From the NCBI RefSeq assembly GCF_000719555.1, contig NZ_JOGX01000033.1:6210-70209 (forward strand): DNA of 64,000 bases, read 5' to 3'. The DNA comes from Streptomyces sp. NRRL F-5727. Lineage in GTDB: Bacteria; Actinomycetota; Actinomycetes; Streptomycetales; Streptomycetaceae. A program made the position numbers and the translations under genes. The notes beneath the pieces are model-generated. The model saw only the letters and a program-made list of their open reading frames with translations. It did not search any database and was not told where the DNA came from. Positions 46,090 to 55,393 of the stretch are shown here, piece after piece. The first letter of the stretch is position 1. Each line of letters opens with the position of its first letter.

Positions 46090-49017
46090 ATGCGGAGCGC
46101 GTCGGAGCAGACGGACGGACCGGACGGGGCGGGCGGGGCGGGAGCGGGGGAGCACCCGGCCCCGGAGGAGCACGCCTACCCCGACCACTGGGAGGCCGAC
46201 GTCGTGCTCCGCGACGGCGGCACGGCCCGCGTCCGCCCCATCACCGCCGACGACGCCGACCGGCTCGTCAGCTTCTACGAGCAGGTCTCGGACGAGTCGA
46301 AGTACTACCGCTTCTTCGCCCCCTACCCACGGCTCTCCGCCAAGGACGTCCACCGCTTCACCCACCACGACTTCGTCGACCGGGTCGGCCTCGCCGCCAC
46401 CGTCGGCGGCGAGTTCATCGCCACCGTCCGCTACGACCGGATCGACGAGCGCGGCCTGCCCGCGTCGTCCCCCGCCGACGAGGCCGAGGTCGCCTTCCTC
46501 GTCCAGGACGCCCACCAGGGCCGCGGCGTCGCCTCCGCCCTCCTCGAGCACATCGCGGCCGTCGCCCGCGAGCGCGGCATCCGCCGCTTCGCCGCCGAGG
46601 TCCTCCCCGCCAACACCAAGATGATCAAGGTGTTCACGGACGCCGGCTACACCCAGAAGCGCAGCTTCGAGGACGGCTCCGTCCGGCTCCACCTCGACCT
46701 GGAGCCCACCGACCGCTCCCTCGCCGTCCAGCGCGCCCGCGAGCAGCGCGCCGAGGCCCGCTCCGTCCAGCGGCTCCTCGCCCCCGGCTCGGTGGCCGTC
46801 GTCGGCGCCGGACGCACCCCCGGCGGCGTCGGCCGCACGGTCCTGCGGAACCTGCGGGGCGCCGGCTTCACCGGCCAGCTGTACGCGGTCAACCCCGCCC
46901 TCGGCGCCCCCGCGGCCGACCTCGACGGCGTGCCCGCCTTCCCCTCCGTCGCCGCCATCGGCGCCCCCGTCGACCTCGCGATCGTCGCCGTCCCCGCCGA
47001 GCGGGTCCCCGAGGTCGTCGCCGACTGCGGCGAGCACGGCGTCCGCGGCCTCGTCGTCCTCTCCGCCGGATACGCCGAGAGCGGCACCGAGGGCCGCGAG
47101 CGCCAGCGCGCCCTGGTCCGGCAGGCCCGCTCGTACGGCATGCGGATCATCGGCCCCAACGCCTTCGGGATCATCAACACCGCCGACGACGTCCGGCTCA
47201 ACGCCTCCCTCGCCCCCGAGATGCCCGCCGCCGGCCGCATCGGCCTCTTCACGCAGTCCGGCGCCATCGGCATCGCCCTCCTCGCCGGGCTGCACCGGCG
47301 CGGCGCGGGGCTCTCCTCCTTCATCTCCGCCGGCAACCGCGCGGACGTCTCCGGCAACGACTTCCTCCAGCACTGGTACGACGACCCGGCGACCGACGTC
47401 GTCCTCCTCTACCTGGAGTCGATCGGCAACCCGCGCAAGTTCACCCGGCTCGCCCGCCGCACCGCCGCCGTCAAGCCGGTCGTCGTCGTCAAGGGCGCCC
47501 GCCACAGCGGCAGCGCCCCGCCCGGCCACCGGGTCCCCGTCACCCGCATCCCGCACGCCACCGTCTCCGCGCTGCTCCGCCAGGCCGGCGTCATCCGCGT
47601 CGACACCGTCACCGAGCTCGTCGACGCCGGACTGCTCCTCGCCGCACAGCCGCTGCCCGCCGGACCACGCGTCGCGATCCTCGGCAACTCGGAGTCCCTC
47701 GGCCTCCTCACGTACGACGCCTGCCTCACCGAGGGCCTGCGCCCGCAGCGGCCCCTGGACCTGACGACCGCCGCCACCCCGGCCGACTTCCGGGACGCGC
47801 TCGCCGCCGCCCTCGCCGACGACTCCTGCGACGCGGTCGTCGTCACCGCGATCCCCTGGGTCGGCATCGAGGGCACCACCGAGGTCCTCGCCGAGTCCCT
47901 CCGCGAGGCCGTCGCCGGCAGCGGGGCCGCCGGCGCCGCCAAGCCGGTCGTCGTCGTCCACGTCGAGATGGGCGGTCTCGCCGAAGCCCTCTCCGCCGCC
48001 ACCAGCACCCGCCCCGCACCCGCCCGCACCCGCCGCCCGGCCGCCGCCGCGCCGACCGCCCCGGAGCCCGCCGCGGCCGCCGTGCCCGCGCCGGAGCAGT
48101 CACCGGAGGCGCCGGACCCGCAGCCGCCCGCCCCCGTCCGGAACATCCCCGCCTACCCCGCCGCCGAGCGGGCCGTCCGCGCGCTCGCCGAGGCCGTGCG
48201 GTACGGACAGTGGCGGCGGCAGGCCGCCGAGCCGGGACGCGTACCGGAGTACGACTCCATCGACGAGACCGGCGCCGCCGCCCTCATCGACCGGGTGCTC
48301 GAGGAGCGGGGCGCCGGACAGGAGTCCCGCGGCGTGACGCTCACCGCCGACGAGGCCCGCGAGCTGCTCGGCCGCTACGGCATCGAGGTCCGCCCCACCC
48401 TGCCCGCGCCCGGGCCCGACGAGGCCGTGGCCGCCGCCGCCCGACTCGGCTACCCGGTGGCGCTCAAGACCACCGCACCCCACCTCCGCCACCGCCCCGA
48501 CCTCGGCGGCGTCCGGCTCGACCTGGCGACCGAGGAGCAGCTGCGGACCGCCTACGCCGAGCTCACCGAGGCCCTCGGCAAGCCCGCGGAGCTCCAGCCC
48601 GTCGTCCAGGCGATGGTGCCCCGGGGCGTCGACACCGTCGTGCGCGCCGCGATCGACCCCGCCGCCGGCGCCGTGCTCTCCTTCGGCCTGGCCGGGGCCG
48701 CCTCCGAACTGCTCGGCGACACCGCCCACCGGCTGGTTCCGGCCACCGACCGGGACGCCGCCGAGCTGGTCCGCTCCATCCGCACCGCCCCGCTGCTCTT
48801 CGGCTGGCGCGGCTCGGCCCCCGTCGACACCCCCGCCCTGGAGGAGCTGCTGCTCCGGGTCTCCCGGCTCGTCGACGACCACCCGGAGATCGTCTCCGTC
48901 GCCCTCGAACCGGCCGTGGTCGCCCCCACGGGCGTCTCCGTCCTCGGCGCCGCGGTCCGCCTCGCCCCGGCCGCCCCCACCACCGACCTCGGCCCCCGCC
49001 GCCTGCCCGGCTACTGA
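46090..49017 (+). CDS. GNAT acetyltransferase fused to NDP-forming acyl-CoA synthetase-like region (PatA-like)
   Basis: The 975-residue protein starts with a GNAT domain (about 38-200: VRPITADDADRLVSFYEQVS, acetyl-CoA loop VQDAHQGRGVASALLEHI). A CoA-binding/ligase domain (about 225-640: SVAVVGAGRTPGGVGRTVL, GPNAFGIIN, FTQSGAIGIALLAGL), a Pro/Ala linker (about 645-690) and an ATP-grasp domain (about 750-965: VTLTADEARELLGRYGI) follow. The order, with GNAT first, is that reported for the Streptomyces lividans PatA enzyme, which acetylates acyl-CoA synthetases; in most bacteria GNAT comes last. In such enzymes the synthetase part senses CoA compounds and is not a catalyst. Start at ATG 46090 next to the ptsH promoter region. 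Confidence 0.9.
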   Translation: MRSASEQTDGPDGAGGAGAGEHPAPEEHAYPDHWEADVVLRDGGTARVRPITADDADRLVSFYEQVSDESKYYRFFAPYPRLSAKDVHRFTHHDFVDRVGLAATVGGEFIATVRYDRIDERGLPASSPADEAEVAFLVQDAHQGRGVASALLEHIAAVARERGIRRFAAEVLPANTKMIKVFTDAGYTQKRSFEDGSVRLHLDLEPTDRSLAVQRAREQRAEARSVQRLLAPGSVAVVGAGRTPGGVGRTVLRNLRGAGFTGQLYAVNPALGAPAADLDGVPAFPSVAAIGAPVDLAIVAVPAERVPEVVADCGEHGVRGLVVLSAGYAESGTEGRERQRALVRQARSYGMRIIGPNAFGIINTADDVRLNASLAPEMPAAGRIGLFTQSGAIGIALLAGLHRRGAGLSSFISAGNRADVSGNDFLQHWYDDPATDVVLLYLESIGNPRKFTRLARRTAAVKPVVVVKGARHSGSAPPGHRVPVTRIPHATVSALLRQAGVIRVDTVTELVDAGLLLAAQPLPAGPRVAILGNSESLGLLTYDACLTEGLRPQRPLDLTTAATPADFRDALAAALADDSCDAVVVTAIPWVGIEGTTEVLAESLREAVAGSGAAGAAKPVVVVHVEMGGLAEALSAATSTRPAPARTRRPAAAAPTAPEPAAAAVPAPEQSPEAPDPQPPAPVRNIPAYPAAERAVRALAEAVRYGQWRRQAAEPGRVPEYDSIDETGAAALIDRVLEERGAGQESRGVTLTADEARELLGRYGIEVRPTLPAPGPDEAVAAAARLGYPVALKTTAPHLRHRPDLGGVRLDLATEEQLRTAYAELTEALGKPAELQPVVQAMVPRGVDTVVRAAIDPAAGAVLSFGLAGAASELLGDTAHRLVPATDRDAAELVRSIRTAPLLFGWRGSAPVDTPALEELLLRVSRLVDDHPEIVSVALEPAVVAPTGVSVLGAAVRLAPAAPTTDLGPRRLPGY

Positions 49018-49056
49018 CGGGCCGGAGGGGGTCCGCAGCCCCGTAGGATGGAGTCC

Positions 49057-49656
49057 ATGGCGAAGACCGGTACGACGACCCAGGGGCTGCGCGCGGCGAT
49101 CGAGCGCAGCGGCTACTACCCGGCACTCGTGGCCGAGGCGGTGGAGGCCGCCGTCGGCGGCGAGGACGTCGCGTCGTACGTGGTCCACCAGGAGACCACC
49201 TTCGACGCCAACGAGGTCCGGCGCCACGTCACCGTCCTCGTGCTCACCCCGAGCCGCTTCATCGTCAGCCACACCGACGAGCAGGCCGCCGACAACAGCT
49301 CGCCGAGCCCGTACGCCACCACGTCCACCGAGTCCGTGAAGCTCGACCGGATCTCGTCGGTCGTGGTCAGCCGGGTCGTCGCCAACCCGGAGTCGTACAC
49401 CCCGGGCACCGTGCCCCGCGAGGTCGTCCTCACCATCGGCTGGGGCGCCGTCTCCCGGATCGACCTGGAGCCCGCCGCCTGCGGCGACCCGAACTGCGAC
49501 GCCGACCACGGCTACACCGGCAACGCCACCGCCGACGACCTCAGCCTGCGGGTCAGCGAGGCCGGCGACGGCCCGGACACCGTCCGGCAGACCCTCACCT
49601 TCGCCCAGGCACTCTCCGAGGCCACCGCCGCCACCGCGCCGACGGCCGGCCGCTGA
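49057..49656 (+). CDS. DUF5998 protein
   Basis: The 199-residue cytoplasmic protein matches the actinobacterial DUF5998 pattern: GLRAAIERSGYYPALVAEAV, ASYVVHQETTFDANEVRRHV, VLTPSRFIVSHTDE and WGAVSRIDLEPAACGDPNCD. A possible metal site is formed by CGDPNCDADHGY. Function unknown. The ATG at 49057 has GGAG at the right distance; the ATG at 49048 does not. Its stop overlaps the next start (TGATG), so it is translated together with the phosphodiesterase. Confidence 0.87.
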   Translation: MAKTGTTTQGLRAAIERSGYYPALVAEAVEAAVGGEDVASYVVHQETTFDANEVRRHVTVLVLTPSRFIVSHTDEQAADNSSPSPYATTSTESVKLDRISSVVVSRVVANPESYTPGTVPREVVLTIGWGAVSRIDLEPAACGDPNCDADHGYTGNATADDLSLRVSEAGDGPDTVRQTLTFAQALSEATAATAPTAGR

Positions 49657-50861
49657 TGGCGCAGCCGACCTCGGTCACCCACGGCTGGCCCGACGAACCG
49701 GAACCGCTCGCCCCGGCGAGCGCCCCGGTGCCCGAGTACGGCTCCGGCTCCCTCGCCGACCTGCTGCCCACCCTCGTCGCCGGCCAGGGCGTGCCCGGCT
49801 TCGAGGCGCGGATCGCCGAGCTGACCCCCGCCGACCGCGTCTGCGTCTTCCTCGTGGACGGCCTCGGCTGGGAGCAGATCAAGGCCCACCCGGACGAGGC
49901 CCCCTACCTGGCCTCGCTGCTCGCCACCTCGCGCGGCGGCACCGGCCGGCCGATCACCGCGGGCTTCCCCGCCACCACCGCGACCTCGCTCGCCTCCGTC
50001 GGCACCGGCCGCGCCCCCGGCACCCACGGCCTGGGCGGCTACACGGTCCGCGACCCGCGCAGCGGCGAGCTGATGAACCAGCTCAAGTGGCGCCCCTGGA
50101 CCGCGCCCAAGGTCTGGCAGCCGTACCCGACCGTCTTCCAGCTCGCACACGAGGCCGGGATCCACACCGCCCAGGTGTCCTCCCCGATCTTCGCGCAGAC
50201 CCCGCTCACCCAGGTCGCGCTGAGCGGCGGCACCTTCCACGGACACCTCTCCGGCGAGGAGCGGATGGACGTGGCCGCCGAGCAGCTGGCCGGCGGCGAC
50301 CGCTCGCTGGTCTACACGTACTACAGCGAACTCGACGGCGCCGGGCACCGCTTCGGCATCGACTCCGACGCCTGGCGCGGCCAGCTGATGCTGGTCGACC
50401 GGCTGGTGCGGCGGCTCGCCGAGCAGCTGCCCGCCCGCTCGGCGCTGTACGTCACCGCCGACCACGGCATGGTCGACGTGCCCTTCGACGAGGAGCACCG
50501 CATCGACGTCGACGAGGACTGGGAGCTGCGCGCCGGCGTCGCCCTCCTCGGCGGCGAGGGCCGCGCCCGGCACGTCTACGCCGTCCCCGGCGCGGAGGCC
50601 GACGTCCTCACCTGCTGGCGCGAGGTGCTCGGCGAGCAGTTCTGGGTGGCGGGCCGCGACGAGGCCATCGAGCTCGGCTGGTTCGGCGACACCGTCGACG
50701 AGCGGGTGTACGGCCGGATCGGCGACGTCGTCGCCGCCGCGCACGAGGACGTGGCCCTCGTCGCCTCCGTCGGCGAGCCGCTGGAGACCCAGATGACCGG
50801 CATGCACGGGTCGATGACCCCCGCCGAGCAGCTGGTGCCGCTCCTCGAAGTCCGCTCCTGA
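49656..50861 (+). CDS. Nucleotide pyrophosphatase/phosphodiesterase family protein
   Basis: The 401-residue protein belongs to the alkaline-phosphatase-like fold. The nucleophile region is GFPATTATSLASVGTGRAPG (Thr). The metal sites are seen in CVFLVDGLGW, YYSELDGAGHRFG, TADHGMVDV and a late MHGSMTP (His). No signal peptide, so cytoplasmic. Substrate may be a nucleotide or a phosphonate-type ester. Part of an operon with DUF5998 and, 51 bases on, thymidine kinase. Confidence 0.9.
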   Translation: MAQPTSVTHGWPDEPEPLAPASAPVPEYGSGSLADLLPTLVAGQGVPGFEARIAELTPADRVCVFLVDGLGWEQIKAHPDEAPYLASLLATSRGGTGRPITAGFPATTATSLASVGTGRAPGTHGLGGYTVRDPRSGELMNQLKWRPWTAPKVWQPYPTVFQLAHEAGIHTAQVSSPIFAQTPLTQVALSGGTFHGHLSGEERMDVAAEQLAGGDRSLVYTYYSELDGAGHRFGIDSDAWRGQLMLVDRLVRRLAEQLPARSALYVTADHGMVDVPFDEEHRIDVDEDWELRAGVALLGGEGRARHVYAVPGAEADVLTCWREVLGEQFWVAGRDEAIELGWFGDTVDERVYGRIGDVVAAAHEDVALVASVGEPLETQMTGMHGSMTPAEQLVPLLEVRS

Positions 50862-50912
50862 CCGCCCCTCACCCCCCCGACTTCCCCCGACCCGAAAGGT
50901 CCCCGACCCGTC

Positions 50913-51563
50913 ATGCCCGAGCTGGTGTTCTTCTCCGGAACGATGGACTGCGGAAAGAGCACGCTGGCGCTCCAGATCGCGCACAACCGCGACGCGCGCG
51001 GCCTCCAGGGCGTGATCTTCACCCGGGACGACCGGGCGGGCGCCGGCAAGCTGTCCTCGCGGCTCGGCCTGGTGACCGAGGCCGTCGAGGCGCCCGAGGG
51101 CATGGACGTCTACGGGTACCTCGTCGACCAGCTCTCCCAGGGCGGCAAGGCCGACTACGTGATCGTCGACGAGGCGCAGTTCCTCGCCCCGGCCCAGATC
51201 GACCAGCTCGCGAGGATCGTCGACGACCTCGGGCTGGACGTCTACGCCTTCGGGATCACGACCGATTTCCGCACCAAGCTCTTCCCCGGCTCACAGCGCC
51301 TGATCGAGCTCGCCGACCGGATCGAGCAGCTCCAGGTCGAGGCGCTGTGCTGGTGCGGCGCCCGGGCCACCCACAACGCCCGGACCGTCGGCGGCCACAT
51401 GGTGGTCGAGGGCGAGCAGGTCGTCGTCGGCGACGTGAACACGGCCGCCGAGGTCGTCGGGTACGAGGTGCTGTGCCGCCGCCACCACCGCCGGCGGATG
51501 ACCAGCGCCAGCGCCCGCGCCGCCTCCCTCTCGCCGGACGTGCTGCCCGTCACCCCGGCCTGA
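50913..51563 (+). CDS. tdk: Thymidine kinase (type II)
   Basis: The 216-residue enzyme phosphorylates thymidine for DNA synthesis. It has the P-loop GTMDCGKSTLA (9-19), the acidic DEAQF motif of Walker B, the lasso loop with two zinc-binding cysteine pairs (CWCGARAT and the later CRRHH), and DVYAFGITTDFRTKLF. The last about 25 residues extend past the family core. It lies close behind the phosphodiesterase gene. Confidence 0.95.
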   Translation: MPELVFFSGTMDCGKSTLALQIAHNRDARGLQGVIFTRDDRAGAGKLSSRLGLVTEAVEAPEGMDVYGYLVDQLSQGGKADYVIVDEAQFLAPAQIDQLARIVDDLGLDVYAFGITTDFRTKLFPGSQRLIELADRIEQLQVEALCWCGARATHNARTVGGHMVVEGEQVVVGDVNTAAEVVGYEVLCRRHHRRRMTSASARAASLSPDVLPVTPA

Positions 51564-51725
51564 GGCGGTCCGCCTCCGGGCCGTGACACCGGGTGTTCAC
51601 CTGGGCGCTGCCCGGACCTCGCCGGGTGATCCACTTCGGGTCGCCCGAACCAGGAGTAATGGGTTCGTCCCGCCGTGCGTTCGCCGCGGGTGATCGACGA
51701 GAGCCCCGTGCTCCCTGGAGGACCC

Positions 51726-54362
51726 GTGCCACCCGCCGCAACGCCCGCGCCCGACCCTCTCCGGGACGGGGCGCGGGGCGGCCCCCGCCCGGCCCGGAAC
51801 CCGCGGCTGCTCGCCCCGGCCGGCGCCGGACTGCTCACGGCGGCCGTGTTCGTGCTGGCCACCGCGCTCGCCCGCAGCCACCCGCTGGGCCCGTACACCC
51901 GCAACGTCGTCGACCTGGGCCAGCAGTACCTGCCGTACCACGCCTACTGGCGCGCCTTCCTGCTCGGCGACACCCACGGCGACGCCTTCCTCAACTGGAA
52001 CTCCGGCTTCGGCGCGGGCTTCCTCGGCGACATCGGCACCTATCTGAGCAGCCCCTTCTCGCTGCTCGTCGTCCTCTTCCCGGCCGACCGGCCGGAACTG
52101 GCGCTGTACGTCATCACCGCACTGAAGATCACCGCCGCGGGCGCGGCGATGGCCGCGCTGCTGATCCGGCTCCGCCCGGCGGCCCGCCCCGGCCCGTGGC
52201 CGCTCGCCGCCCTCCTCGGCGCCGCGTACGCGCTCTCCGGCTGGACCTTCAACCACGGCGCCTCCGTGCCCATGTGGCTGGACGGCCTCATCGCCTTCCC
52301 GCTGCTCTGCCTGGTGGCGGAGTGGGCCAGGGCCGGCCGGCGGCCGGTGCTCGGCCCGCTCGTCGTCGCCGTCGCCTGGATCGCCAACTTCTACACCGCC
52401 TACATGGCCACCCTCGGCGCGGCGCTCTTCCTCGCGGTCCGGCTCTGCACGGCCGACCCGGCGGACGGGGCCGCGCGCCCGTGGCCCGGCGCCCTGCTGC
52501 GCGCCGTGCGGACCGTGGCCCTCGGCGTCGGGCTGGCCGCCCCGCTCGTCCTCGTCGTCTTCAGCGGGACGAAGTACGCCGACCCGACACCCGAGACCGT
52601 CTTCGCGCCCGCCGGCTGGACCGAACTGCTCGGCCGCTTCCTGCCCGCCACCTCCGAGGTGAACACGCCGGCGCTCTTCATCGGCACGCCCGCGCTCGTC
52701 CTCGCCCTCAGCCTGCCCTTCAACAAGGCGGTCGCCCCGCGCGTCCGGCTCGCCTGGACCGCGCTGATCGTCCTGGTGACGCTCTCCCTCCAGTGGGGGC
52801 CGACCCACCTCCTCTGGCACGCGGGCGCCTCGCCCAACGGCAACCCCTACCGCCAGACCTTCGTCCTCTGCGGACTGCTGCTGATCGCCGCCTGGCTGTC
52901 CGCCGCCGCCGCCCCGCCCCGCCCGGCCCCCCTGCTCGGCGCCACCGCCCTCTTCGGGGCGCTCGCCCTCGCCGCCCGGGACAGCGCCGACATCGACGCC
53001 TGGACCTATCCCGCCGCGGGCGCCGCCGCCCTGCTCGCCCTCGCCGCCGCGCCCCTCGCTCTCCGCGCCCTCCGCGCCCGCCCCGCCCGGAAGCCCGCGC
53101 TCGTCGTCACCGCCGCCGTGCTGCTGCTCACCGCGCAGGCGGGGGAGGCGGCCGTCAGCGGGATGCGGGTCGAGGCGCGGCAGCGCGCCGATGTCGCCTG
53201 GTCGCCCCGGATCGGCCCCTGGCAGCGCGCGGTGGCCGCCGAGGTCGCCCGCGCCGACGCCTGGCCCGCGTACCGCACCGACCCCGGCCCGCTGCCCGGC
53301 GGAAACGAACCGCTGCTCCTCGGCGGCGAGGGCGCCGACGCCTACTCCAGCCTCACCACCGAGAACACCTCCCGGACCCTGGACTCCCTCGGCTTCGGCC
53401 ACTACGCCAAGGGCCGGCACCCCGAGACCCTCGACAACCCCGTCACCGACGCGCTCTTCTCCATCGGCACCCGGATCCGCTCCGAGGCCACCGCACCGGT
53501 ACGCCAGGACGCCGCGCCCCACGGCACCGCGACGGCCACCACCACCCCCGTACCGCCGCTCGTCACCGTCCATCCCGCCGGGAACGCCGCCGTGGACCCC
53601 GAGGAGTCCGCCTTCCGCAACCAGGAACTCCTCCTCGGCTCCTCCGTGTACACGCTGCCCGCCGTCCGCCGCACCGGCACCACCCTGACCGCCCGCTGCC
53701 CGGCCGGCACCGACGTCTGGTTCTGGGCGCCCGAGTACAAGGGCACCGCCGCCCTCGCCGGCGCCGCCCCCGCCGACTTCGACGGCCGCCCGCCCGCCGT
53801 GCGCGCCGCCATGCGGGGCCTCGGCACCGTCCGGGCCGGCGGCGAGGTCCGGATCGACCTGGTCACCGACCGGACGCCCACCCTGCCCCGGCAGTCCGTC
53901 GGCTGCCTCGACCGCGGCCGGCTCGCCGCCGCCGTCGCCCGCCTCACCGCCACCGGAGCCACCCGGGTCACCGCCACCGGCCACGGCCTCACCGCCGAAC
54001 TGCCCCCCGGCAGCACCGGCGTCGCCGTCGTCGCCGTCCCCCGCGCCACCGGCTGGCGGTGCGCGGCCGGCGACGCCGAGCCCGTCTCCGCCCGCTCCCA
54101 CCGGGGCCTGCTCGCCGTCCCCCTCGACGGCCGCGCGACCCGCGTGAGCTGCACCTTCCGGCCCCCCGGCGTCCGGCTCGGCGCCGCCGCCGGAGCCGCC
54201 GCCCTGCTCGCCCTCCTCGCCACGGCCCTCCTCGCCCGGCGCCGCGCGCAGCGGCCGGCGGACGGTTCGCACGAGGGACGACAAGAGTTCACCGACCGTC
54301 CACACGAGGCTCGTTCGGGCGGTCAGGACGCCGATTACGCTGCCCGCCGTACCGGCGCCTGA
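51726..54362 (+). CDS. YfhO-family large membrane protein (glycosyltransferase-like)
   Basis: The 878-residue protein starts at GTG 51726 with GGAGG 5 bases before. It has about 12 membrane helices in the first 480 residues and one near the C-terminus (about 815-838), with a large extracellular part between. NVVDLGQQYLPYHAYWR and LNWNSGFGAGFLGDIGTYLS are YfhO-family marks. YfhO proteins are GT-C-like and act on wall or lipoteichoic polymers using lipid-linked sugars. It heads a three-gene unit with a GT2 and a polysialyltransferase-like gene. Confidence 0.88.
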   Translation: MPPAATPAPDPLRDGARGGPRPARNPRLLAPAGAGLLTAAVFVLATALARSHPLGPYTRNVVDLGQQYLPYHAYWRAFLLGDTHGDAFLNWNSGFGAGFLGDIGTYLSSPFSLLVVLFPADRPELALYVITALKITAAGAAMAALLIRLRPAARPGPWPLAALLGAAYALSGWTFNHGASVPMWLDGLIAFPLLCLVAEWARAGRRPVLGPLVVAVAWIANFYTAYMATLGAALFLAVRLCTADPADGAARPWPGALLRAVRTVALGVGLAAPLVLVVFSGTKYADPTPETVFAPAGWTELLGRFLPATSEVNTPALFIGTPALVLALSLPFNKAVAPRVRLAWTALIVLVTLSLQWGPTHLLWHAGASPNGNPYRQTFVLCGLLLIAAWLSAAAAPPRPAPLLGATALFGALALAARDSADIDAWTYPAAGAAALLALAAAPLALRALRARPARKPALVVTAAVLLLTAQAGEAAVSGMRVEARQRADVAWSPRIGPWQRAVAAEVARADAWPAYRTDPGPLPGGNEPLLLGGEGADAYSSLTTENTSRTLDSLGFGHYAKGRHPETLDNPVTDALFSIGTRIRSEATAPVRQDAAPHGTATATTTPVPPLVTVHPAGNAAVDPEESAFRNQELLLGSSVYTLPAVRRTGTTLTARCPAGTDVWFWAPEYKGTAALAGAAPADFDGRPPAVRAAMRGLGTVRAGGEVRIDLVTDRTPTLPRQSVGCLDRGRLAAAVARLTATGATRVTATGHGLTAELPPGSTGVAVVAVPRATGWRCAAGDAEPVSARSHRGLLAVPLDGRATRVSCTFRPPGVRLGAAAGAAALLALLATALLARRRAQRPADGSHEGRQEFTDRPHEARSGGQDADYAARRTGA

Positions 54363-54425
54363 CAGCCGGAAGACACCCCCGATTCCATCCGTGTCCGCCT
54401 CCGATCCAGTGTGGGGATTCTCCGC

Positions 54426-55391
54426 GTGCCCAAACTCTCCGTCGTCGTCCCCTTCCACAACGTCGGGCCGTACGCCCCCGACACCGTGCGCAGCCTCGCC
54501 CACAACGCGGACCCGGACTTCGAGTTCCTGCTGATCGACGACTGCTCCACCGACGAGACCCCGGACGTCCTCGACCGCTGGAAGGACCGCATCCCCAACG
54601 CCCGGGTCATCCGGCACGAGACCAACCTCGGCGTCGCCCAGGCCCGCAACACCGGCATCGACGCCGCCACCGGCGACTACCTCACCTTCCTCGACGGCGA
54701 CGACTGGTACGCCCCCGGCCACCTCCGCGCCGCCGTCGACGGCATAGAGCGCCTCGGCTGCGACTTCGCCCGCACCGACCACGTCCTCGCCGAGGGCCGC
54801 AAGCGGAACATCAAGTACGCCCCCGCCAAGGTCCGCGACGCCGTCATGGACCCCCGCGACGGCATCGCCCCGGCCAGCATGATCACGATGGTGGACTACC
54901 CCTTCGTCCCCTTCGGCGTCTACGGCCGCACCCTCTTCGAGAACGGCGAGTCCCGCTTCGAGACCAGGCTGCGCACCGCCGAGGACCGCCTCTGGGTCTG
55001 GCGCCTCCACCTCAAGGCCCGCACCTACGCCGCCCTCTCCCTGCACGGCGTCTTCTACCGCCGGGGCGTCACCACCTCGCTCACCCAGATCAGCGACAAC
55101 CGCCAGCTGGACTTCATCCCCTCCTACGACCTGCTCCTGGAGGAGGTCTCCCGGGACCGCGACGCCGACCGCTTCCTCCCGAAGGCCGTCCGCACCTACT
55201 GCGCGATGATCGCCTTCCACGTGAACAAGGCCGGGAAGTACGAACCCGAGGTCGCCCAGCGGCTGCGCGCCGACGTCGCCGACGCCCTGCACCGCATGCC
55301 GCAGGACGTCCTCGAAGAGACCCTCGCCACCATGGACACCCCCCGCGCCACCCTTCTGCGGAGCCTGCGCGAGACCGGAAGGACCGTCTGA
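54426..55391 (+). CDS. Family 2 glycosyltransferase
   Basis: The 321-residue protein has the GT2 GT-A fold: LSVVVPFHNVGPYAPDTV, LLIDDCSTDETPDVLD, the sugar-nucleotide/metal motif FLDGDDWYAPG (DxD), and the catalytic ED in TAEDRLWVW. No membrane segment. GTG 54426 is preferred over GTG 54411 because VPKLSVVVPF is the usual family start. It lies between YfhO-like and polysialyltransferase-like genes, overlapping neither. Confidence 0.9.
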   Translation: MPKLSVVVPFHNVGPYAPDTVRSLAHNADPDFEFLLIDDCSTDETPDVLDRWKDRIPNARVIRHETNLGVAQARNTGIDAATGDYLTFLDGDDWYAPGHLRAAVDGIERLGCDFARTDHVLAEGRKRNIKYAPAKVRDAVMDPRDGIAPASMITMVDYPFVPFGVYGRTLFENGESRFETRLRTAEDRLWVWRLHLKARTYAALSLHGVFYRRGVTTSLTQISDNRQLDFIPSYDLLLEEVSRDRDADRFLPKAVRTYCAMIAFHVNKAGKYEPEVAQRLRADVADALHRMPQDVLEETLATMDTPRATLLRSLRETGRTV

Positions 55392-55393
55392 CC

